36,688 nucleotides of DNA from CAYFKJ01 sp964528595 (GTDB taxonomy: Bacteria > Pseudomonadota > Alphaproteobacteria > UBA2966). Below are positions 31,306 to 36,688 of this stretch, in pieces. Location: assembly GCA_964528595.1 (NCBI GenBank), contig CAZGTM010000039.1, positions 1 through 36,688 of the forward strand, read 5' to 3'. Both the position numbers and the translations under genes were made by a program. Position 1 is the first letter of the stretch; every line of letters starts with the position of its first letter. The notes beneath the pieces are model-generated. The model was not told the DNA's origin and searched no databases. It saw only the letters and a list, made by a program, of their open reading frames with translations.

Positions 31306-31695
31306 ATGCCACGGGCCCTATTTGTACTTGTTCTGTTGACTGGGCTCCTGGCCGGTGCTGCCGCGCGGGCCGGCGAGCTCGTCATGTTCGAACAGGCGTA
31401 TTGCGACTGGTGTGAAGCCTGGGATGCTGAAGTCGGCCGTATTTACGCCCGCACCGATGAAGGCAAGCTATTGCCGTTGCGACGGGTGGATATCCACGAA
31501 AAACGACCCGCCGATCTGGCCGTCATCGGCCGCGTGCGCTTCACGCCAACATTTGTCGTAATGGAAGGCGGCCGGGAAATCGGCCGAATACAGGGCTATC
31601 CCGGTGAGGACAGTTTTTATGGACTGCTCGGCGAAATCATCGCCAAGTTGGCCAACCCGGTGACGAAGGTGAATTTGCTTCAGGCGGCGAACTAA
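31306..31695 (+). CDS. soxS: SoxS-type periplasmic thioredoxin
   Basis: From the ATG at 31306 the protein has 129 residues, with a signal peptide (ending ARA). The redox motif CDWC lies in FEQAYCDWCEAWDAEVG, and the segment LLPLRRVDIHEKRP is characteristic of SoxS. In Paracoccus, SoxS keeps the sulfur carrier active by reductive repair. A TTG start at 31294 would add four residues. It ends before a terminator shared with the convergent arsR-type gene. Confidence 0.85.
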   Translation: MPRALFVLVLLTGLLAGAAARAGELVMFEQAYCDWCEAWDAEVGRIYARTDEGKLLPLRRVDIHEKRPADLAVIGRVRFTPTFVVMEGGREIGRIQGYPGEDSFYGLLGEIIAKLANPVTKVNLLQAAN

Positions 31696-31746
31696 AACGG
31701 TAATCGGTTTGGCGTTCTCGCGCGAAATACGAATTGCCTGAATGCT

Positions 31747-31783
31747 CGAACAAAAAAGGGACACCCAAGGGTGTCCCTTTTTA
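31747..31783. terminator. Bidirectional rho-independent terminator between soxS and the ArsR-type gene
   Basis: The stem AAAGGGACACCC / GGGTGTCCCTTT with loop AA is flanked by A-runs on the left and T-runs on the right. It can therefore terminate transcription from both sides, and it lies between two convergent genes. Confidence 0.9.
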
Positions 31784-31802
31784 TGTTGGAAATTGACGGT
31801 CG

Positions 31803-32156
31803 CTAGTCGACTGCGGTGCCGCCAGCTAGGCGCAGGCCCAAGCCCTCCTCGCCGCTATCCGCAGGATCGCAATAAAGACCATACAGAACTTCGATTATTT
31901 GCGTGGCGTCGTTTCCCACCAGCGAATAATAGATCGTCTGAGCCTCCCGACGGGTGGTCACCAGCTCGTCGCGCCGGAGGCGGGCCAAGTGCTGTGACAG
32001 GGCCGACTGACTAAGGCCGATCATTGATTCAAGTTGCCCGACCGATTTCTCGCCATCCGCCAAACGGCAGAGGATCAGCAAGCGGTGCTCGTTGCTCAAA
32101 GCCTTGAGCAGACGGCTGGCCCGGCGCGCATTCGATTGCATTTGTTCGATGTCCAT
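31803..32156 (-). CDS. soxR: ArsR-family repressor of the SoxR/SqrR/BigR (persulfide-sensing) type
   Basis: A 117-residue winged helix-turn-helix protein: NEHRLLILCRLADGEKSVGQL, recognition region GLSQSALSQHLARLR, wing TTRREAQTIYYSL, and a closing helix with LYGLYC. Cys30 and Cys96 are 66 residues apart, equal to the spacing of Cys41 and Cys107 in Rhodobacter SqrR, which form a tetrasulfide on reaction with persulfide. This strongly suggests a sulfide/persulfide sensor that derepresses sulfur genes. It is not the MerR-type redox SoxR of E. coli. It lies downstream of the FecR gene on the same strand and converges on soxS. Confidence 0.88.
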   Translation of the reverse strand: MDIEQMQSNARRASRLLKALSNEHRLLILCRLADGEKSVGQLESMIGLSQSALSQHLARLRRDELVTTRREAQTIYYSLVGNDATQIIEVLYGLYCDPADSGEEGLGLRLAGGTAVD

Positions 32157-32225
32157 GTCCCTAGTCTCGAAGAATCAGGCGCTTAAGTCAATTGTTGCTT
32201 GTCATTCTCAATTAAGCACTAGCCG

Positions 32226-34952
32226 CTACTGCTTTGCCTGGTAGATGCCCGAGGCCTGATAGTTTGTTCCGGTAACGCCGAAATGACCGCCGGTTTCCGT
32301 CGCGGCGTTGGTGCCCGTGAAGAATGTGCCGGCAAGGCTGCCGGAGCGGCCGGCTTGTCCACTCGAACCGGTTAGCGAGGCGGTATATTTGTTCAGACTG
32401 TCCGTACCATTGGAAATCGTGATGCCCGTCGCCGAAAACGTACCGCCGTCGAAATCGGTAATGCTGATGGTGGAACTGCCGGGCGTGTCGAAATTCATGG
32501 TTGCTGCGAAGTTGCCGGCAGCGACGTAATTGTTTGAGCCGCTGCGCACCGAACCCACGGCATGACCGGAGAACGTCGCGGATCCGCTAAGCGCGTTTAC
32601 CGAACTGAAACTCGAGACGTTGCCGGCCACCCAAGACGCCAGGTGAACGCGATCTCGGACACTGTCTGCGCGCTTGATGTCGGCCACCCACCAACCCCAT
32701 TCTGAATAGCTGCAACCGCACAACGTCACGCCGGACGGCAGGAAGTCCGTTGCTGAAGCAACCTCCGAATTGACCAGCAAGACACGGAGCTGGGTCACGT
32801 TTGTGCTGTTGACCTGCGATGTTTCCTCGCTGCTTAACGCCTCCCGAATGGCAAAAGTATCGTCGTCAACGAAGGTGCCCCGAGACGTGCTGAACGTGCC
32901 GGACGTCGACACGCTGCCAAGATGGAAATCGTAAACATCGCTGCCGTCGGTCGTGACGTCGATATCACCCGAAACCCGATTGAGGTCGGCGTTGGTGGTA
33001 ATGTCGAAATTGGTTGGTTCGCCGCTGGTATTGCCGAAGTTCTTATAGGTAAAAGTGCCGCCGCTGCTCCGGGATTCCTGAATGCCGCCGGTAAAACCAT
33101 GCATGGCGCGACTGGTGCGCGTGGTGCCGAGGCTGGAGGACGCCGTTCCAGCGGTCGCGACATGGTCGAAACCATAATAACTGCCGCTCAAATTGTTGTG
33201 GTCCGCCTGGAATGCCAGCTGGCCTTTAACGGAACCATCGGAATTATAGTCCGTTGCATCAAGTACGAAATTTTCGACGGTGACGCCGTCGCTTGATCCG
33301 AACAGCGTCGTGCCGTCGGCGCCTGACACGCTGGTGAAGCCGAACGAGGAGCGCTGCGTATGGCCCGAGGAACTCGTCCTTGCTGAGCCGCGGCCCGCGC
33401 CGCCCACTGCCAATTTGCCGTCACCCTTGGTATAGAATACGCCGGTCAAGCCCGACAATACTGATGTTTGACTGGAACCCTGTCCATTAATTCCAAGGCT
33501 CACCTGCAACACCGTTGATTTGCTGTTGGTCTTCGAAGTGTTCTGCTGCGCGACCAAGAACTGGCTCTCAGTCGCGGTAAGCGATCCGCCTGAAGTGGTC
33601 GTGATGAACGGGATGCCCGACCCGAGACTGTTGAGAAAATCGTCACGGAGATCATAAGCGAGCACCGCGAAGCCGTGGGAATCATTGGACGCCGTCGACT
33701 CGTCGATCGGGTTGCCGCCGAAGATGAAGTTCCGCGTGCTCCCGCCGTCGTCCGTCAGTTCATAGAAAAGGAAATTTCCGCTGCTCGACAACACGCCGGT
33801 TCCGGTGACGCTGCCGAATGGCGTATTCGAGCCCGAGGCACTGACGCTGAAGGTGCCTGATTCCACGGGCAACGAATAAGTTGAGTTCAAAACGTCGCCC
33901 GATGCCGTCCCCCCGGAAATCTGGCCATTGGAGAAGGTTCCGTTGTTGTCGGAGTCGATGTCCACCAATCCCGTGTCGTTGTCCAGAGTACTCAGTTTAA
34001 AGGGTGAATACCTTTTAAACCGTCCGACCATTGTGCCGCCCGAGGACGTCGCGTCCGAGGCGGTCGTCTGGCTCGCCGTCGTGGTTTCCGCCGTGTCTTC
34101 GACCTCCCCGGTATCCACTGCAAGTGCGGAAGTTCCTACACCACCGAGCGCCGTTTGGGTCTCAGGCGCAACCGCGTCGGGAGATTGATCGGAACCCAGA
34201 TCTGAAATGCCGCTATCGGCGACGTCGCTGTCCTGCGGCGTGTCGCCGCCGCCTTCGGATCCGCCGGCGCTCTCCGATCCGGAGTCTCCTTCATCGTCGC
34301 TGCCGCCTTCCTCCAAGGCGCCAAGCGCCGTATCGAGCGTTTCGGCGGAGGCCGGCGTCGGATCGGAAGGGGCGCCCCCTTCGGCCGCCGTCTCGATGGC
34401 AAAACCGGATCGGGTCGCTACTTTGGTAACGCCGCCTGCCGAAACCGACATGGAATCGCCGAACAGGAACACCGCCTGCGTCGCCCCGTCGGGCTGGACG
34501 TTGACCAGCGTGATACCGCCGCGAATACCGATCGTGGCGGTCGGCGTCTTCAATATAACCGGTGATTTCTTGCTGATCTTGCCGCCGACAAAGCGGAAAA
34601 CGCCCTTTACGGCATTGAGCGCAATCGTGCCGGACTTGGCTTTGGGATCGTACACGAATTCATCCAGCACCACTTCAGCGTTGGGACCGACGGTCAGCGC
34701 CGACTCATCCCGGAAGAGCATCTGGGCCTGGCCTTTGGGGCCGGTCGATACTTTTTCGTTGCTGAACATGTTGAGGCCGACATGCAGGACGCGTTGATCG
34801 CCGGTCGGCGGCGTCCCTGTGGCTGCTGGGTTGATGGCCGCGGCAACGCCGATCTCGACGTTCTGTGCCGTTGCGCGTTCCGAAAAAATGACAGTGGAGG
34901 AAATGGCCAACGCCAGTATTGCGCCGGTGTAAGCGAAATCGTGCGAAAGCAT
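32226..34952 (-). CDS. Secreted FecR-domain protein with a TbpB-like C-terminal beta-barrel
   Basis: From the ATG at 34952 (ribosome site GAGGGG) the protein has 908 residues. The signal peptide covers about residues 1-29 and has no lipobox Cys. A FecR domain follows at about 50-190 (GQAQMLFRDESALTVGPNAEV, TPTATIGIRGG). Then comes an acidic Gly/Ser linker (GGSDDEGDSGSESAGGSEG) and a long Ser/Thr/Gly-rich beta region. The C-terminal 90 residues (FAATMNFDTPGSSTISITDF, LAGTFFTGTNAATETGGHF, YQASGIYQAKQ) match the GxFxG...GGxF...AxGxF pattern of transferrin-binding-protein B-like barrels. Those barrels are the handle recognised by Slam transporters. The gene upstream encodes such a Slam-like protein. 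The surface role is inferred; the iron-signalling role of classical FecR is not implied. Confidence 0.78.
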   Translation of the reverse strand: MLSHDFAYTGAILALAISSTVIFSERATAQNVEIGVAAAINPAATGTPPTGDQRVLHVGLNMFSNEKVSTGPKGQAQMLFRDESALTVGPNAEVVLDEFVYDPKAKSGTIALNAVKGVFRFVGGKISKKSPVILKTPTATIGIRGGITLVNVQPDGATQAVFLFGDSMSVSAGGVTKVATRSGFAIETAAEGGAPSDPTPASAETLDTALGALEEGGSDDEGDSGSESAGGSEGGGDTPQDSDVADSGISDLGSDQSPDAVAPETQTALGGVGTSALAVDTGEVEDTAETTTASQTTASDATSSGGTMVGRFKRYSPFKLSTLDNDTGLVDIDSDNNGTFSNGQISGGTASGDVLNSTYSLPVESGTFSVSASGSNTPFGSVTGTGVLSSSGNFLFYELTDDGGSTRNFIFGGNPIDESTASNDSHGFAVLAYDLRDDFLNSLGSGIPFITTTSGGSLTATESQFLVAQQNTSKTNSKSTVLQVSLGINGQGSSQTSVLSGLTGVFYTKGDGKLAVGGAGRGSARTSSSGHTQRSSFGFTSVSGADGTTLFGSSDGVTVENFVLDATDYNSDGSVKGQLAFQADHNNLSGSYYGFDHVATAGTASSSLGTTRTSRAMHGFTGGIQESRSSGGTFTYKNFGNTSGEPTNFDITTNADLNRVSGDIDVTTDGSDVYDFHLGSVSTSGTFSTSRGTFVDDDTFAIREALSSEETSQVNSTNVTQLRVLLVNSEVASATDFLPSGVTLCGCSYSEWGWWVADIKRADSVRDRVHLASWVAGNVSSFSSVNALSGSATFSGHAVGSVRSGSNNYVAAGNFAATMNFDTPGSSTISITDFDGGTFSATGITISNGTDSLNKYTASLTGSSGQAGRSGSLAGTFFTGTNAATETGGHFGVTGTNYQASGIYQAKQ

Positions 34953-35025
34953 TTTACCCCTCAAACTCAACTCAATCCAAACCCGTGCCGGAAAGCCAAA
35001 CTTCATTCCGGCCGAGAATTTGTCG

Positions 35026-36411
35026 TTAAAATTTCGTCGAAAAACCCAACGAAGCGATTTCGTTCCTGAACTTGTAGTTCAGCAGGGACGAGGCGGACCA
35101 AACCTTCTGCAGATTTAATATCATCGTCCAATCATTGTAGAGCGGCATGCTGGTCAGCATGTCGAGCGTCCATTTCTTGTCATGACGTCGGTTGTTCGGG
35201 TCCACCGCCGTGTCATATCCCTTGTATTGGACGTGGTTGCGGGAAACCGTCATCGACGTCGTCCAGGGACCGTTATCCTGCGGCAGGACCGGGCCCAGGT
35301 AATTTATTGAATAGCCCAGCGATGCGCCATAATCGAAGCTTCCCTGGTATTTATCGGCGGCGGTGGTCGATGTGGCGCTGAGGCTGCCACTGATCAGGTC
35401 GTCGTTGCTGACGGCGTATCGGCCGGCGAACTTAACCAGGCTTTCACCGCCGTTCTACCGGCTGTTCGTGGTGCGGGTATTGGAATCCCGGAAACGGCGT
35501 TCCTTATGCTGTACCTTCAGATCCGCCAAAAACCGGTCACCAAATGCCCTGGAGCCATCAACGCCAATGCCATAGGCGGTCATGTAGCGTGCGTCGGCCA
35601 GAGCGATGTAGTTGAGGACCACATAGGGCCGGTAATTCAGCGTGCCCGTATAGGAACTGTCGAAAACAGTGCGGGGGCCGCCGTTCGCTTCAATGAAAAC
35701 GAGGTCGAGGCTCGATTGGGTTCGCTGCTGGGAGCCGTAAATAACGCCGTTGGTTTCGAACGTGGTGCCGTCCTGGGACTGGAAATCGTAAACATGCTTG
35801 ACGGAACCACTGAGGAAAACGTTCTGATCCTTTTTGGCCGTAAACTCGTTCGCGAGCGTGGCGGGTACGCCCGCCACCAACACACCGGACGCCATCGGGC
35901 CGGCGTTGGCATTGTTCTGCCAGCGCAGACCGGCATAGGCGGTACCGCTCCAGCTATGGACGGAAAGGCGATCATCGATTTCCGCCAGGAACCGGTCTAC
36001 CCGGCCCTTGACGTCCGATGGCGTGTCCGCACCTTCGATGGCGCGTGTAAGATATGTCCGTGCCAGTTGGTAGGAACCCATCCTGAAATAAAGCACGCCG
36101 AGTTCGAGGCGAACGCGCGGCAGGTTCGGATTGACCAGCAGCATGCGCTCAAGGGCGCTGACGGCAGCTTCATAATTTCCCAGCCGGATCGCGATCTTGG
36201 CGAAGGCAAAGGATTTCTCCAGATTACCCGGATCGGCGAACAAAGCCTGGAAAGCTTTGTCGTATGCCTCTTCCAACGCCGCAGTATCGGAATCCTTGCT
36301 CTGTGCGAATGACGGTGACGCGACAACAAGCGACACGGCGGCGGCAATCGCCGCCAACCAACGTGTGCCGTTCCGGCGAACGAAGGAGGTCGGTGGACCA
36401 ATGTTCAACAT
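35026..36411 (-). pseudogene. TPR plus beta-barrel Slam-like outer-membrane protein, interrupted by one in-frame TAG
   Basis: The reading frame from the ATG at 36411 has a signal peptide (ending FAQ), an N-terminal TPR domain (about residues 40-135; SAFAKIAIRLGNYEAA-like repeats, LLVNPNLPRVRLELGVLYF), and a beta-barrel. At 35457-35455 a TAG replaces codon 319. Reading the same frame on to 35026 gives about 142 more residues without another stop. They read as barrel strands (FDYGASLGYSINYLGPVLPQ; TSMTVSRNHVQYKGY) and end in Phe (GFSTKF), as an outer-membrane barrel should. No frameshift is needed. It could be a pseudogene, a sequence error or a read-through case. It lies 73 bases upstream of the FecR/TbpB-like gene, on the same strand. 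Confidence 0.8.
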
Positions 36412-36688
36412 AACTACCGCCAAAATAAAATGAAGATATATTCACCATAAATAGGCACCCCTCAGCTGAAATCCGAAAATAGGGATTTCCTTCATTAATC
36501 TTGTTTAAACCAAAACGCTCTGACCACCAACCCAAAATCAACATTTAGGTATCCACAATATTACATACTTGTAATCAATTTGTTGCCAATTTACAACGGC
36601 TTAGAATATTGCCCCAAACCAAGCGACGAACAGTACGTGCCTATCCGGTTAACGCAGACACCCACTTCATGTAGGGTGCTTCCAATCT
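36412..36688. promoter_or_regulatory. AT-rich region upstream of the Slam-like gene with palindromes
   Basis: There is no supportable gene in this stretch, which ends at the window edge. A perfect inverted repeat ATTACA-TACT-TGTAAT lies at 36560-36575. A GTTG/CAAC symmetric element lies at 36582-36597. TTAGAATATT (36601-36610) matches the sulfur-operator candidate TTAGAACATT at nine of ten bases. These are candidate regulatory sites only. Confidence 0.35.

Noticed and set aside
1..36688. CRISPR array, IS element, tRNA or prophage attachment site
   Set aside because: No regularly spaced repeats, transposase or integrase genes, terminal inverted repeats or tRNA-like sequence were seen on either strand.

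Overview
The window looks like a chromosomal segment of a GC-rich alphaproteobacterium, probably Rhodospirillales-like. This rests on gene style (soxXYZAB, OxyR with a type II peroxiredoxin, a CNBD potassium channel, a branched-chain amino acid ABC operon). No rRNA gene is present to fix the taxonomy. I see no tRNA, rRNA, CRISPR array or insertion sequence. The theme of the right two thirds is inorganic sulfur (thiosulfate) oxidation with its redox maintenance and regulation.

Layout. 1-2267 (minus strand): the start of an acyl-CoA synthetase, a MetE-like methyltransferase translationally coupled to it, and a small hypothetical gene with its own terminator. 2606-4252: a GAF/HD-GYP signalling protein. 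4282-5892: oxyR divergent from a peroxiredoxin gene across an AT-rich operator region. 5938-8690: a TPR/2OG-oxygenase protein convergent with a cyclic-nucleotide-gated potassium channel. 8941-13880: a complete liv-type ABC operon (binding protein, two permeases, two ATPases), followed by a convergent CheY-like receiver. 14523-16067: a membrane-fused spermidine-synthase-like protein, divergent from soxW and an exported DsrE-like protein. 17370-22088 (minus): soxX-soxY-soxZ-soxA-soxB and ccdA/soxV. 22520-25444: a pseudo-amidotransferase and a DUF255 thioredoxin-fold protein. 25631-26198: a ribbon-helix-helix/ParE-like toxin-antitoxin pair. 26242-28074 (minus): a SoxT-type YeeE/YedE permease and a membrane-anchored degenerate cyclase-homology protein. 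28207-30606: a second SoxW-like thioredoxin, a TolC-like channel and a very short HlyD-like protein. 30784-31695: DsrE2 and SoxS. 31803-32156 (minus): an ArsR-family repressor with the two cysteines of persulfide sensors. 32226-36411 (minus): a large FecR-domain protein whose C-terminus resembles the transferrin-binding-protein barrel, and upstream of it a TPR/beta-barrel protein resembling Slam (surface lipoprotein assembly modulator), interrupted by one in-frame amber codon.

How it fits together. SoxXA, SoxYZ and SoxB oxidise thiosulfate in the periplasm. SoxT-like permease, CcdA/SoxV and several exported thioredoxin-fold proteins would supply sulfur compounds and reductant. The DsrE-type proteins could handle persulfide sulfur. 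No soxCD is in the window, so oxidation of the SoxY-bound sulfane sulfur must happen elsewhere or by another route. An identical 14-bp sequence sits in two divergent promoter regions of sulfur genes, with a shorter relative upstream of soxX, and may be the operator of the ArsR-family sensor. The most novel-looking parts are the FecR/TbpB-like protein with its Slam-like partner (and the amber codon), and the thioredoxin-TolC-mini-HlyD cassette.
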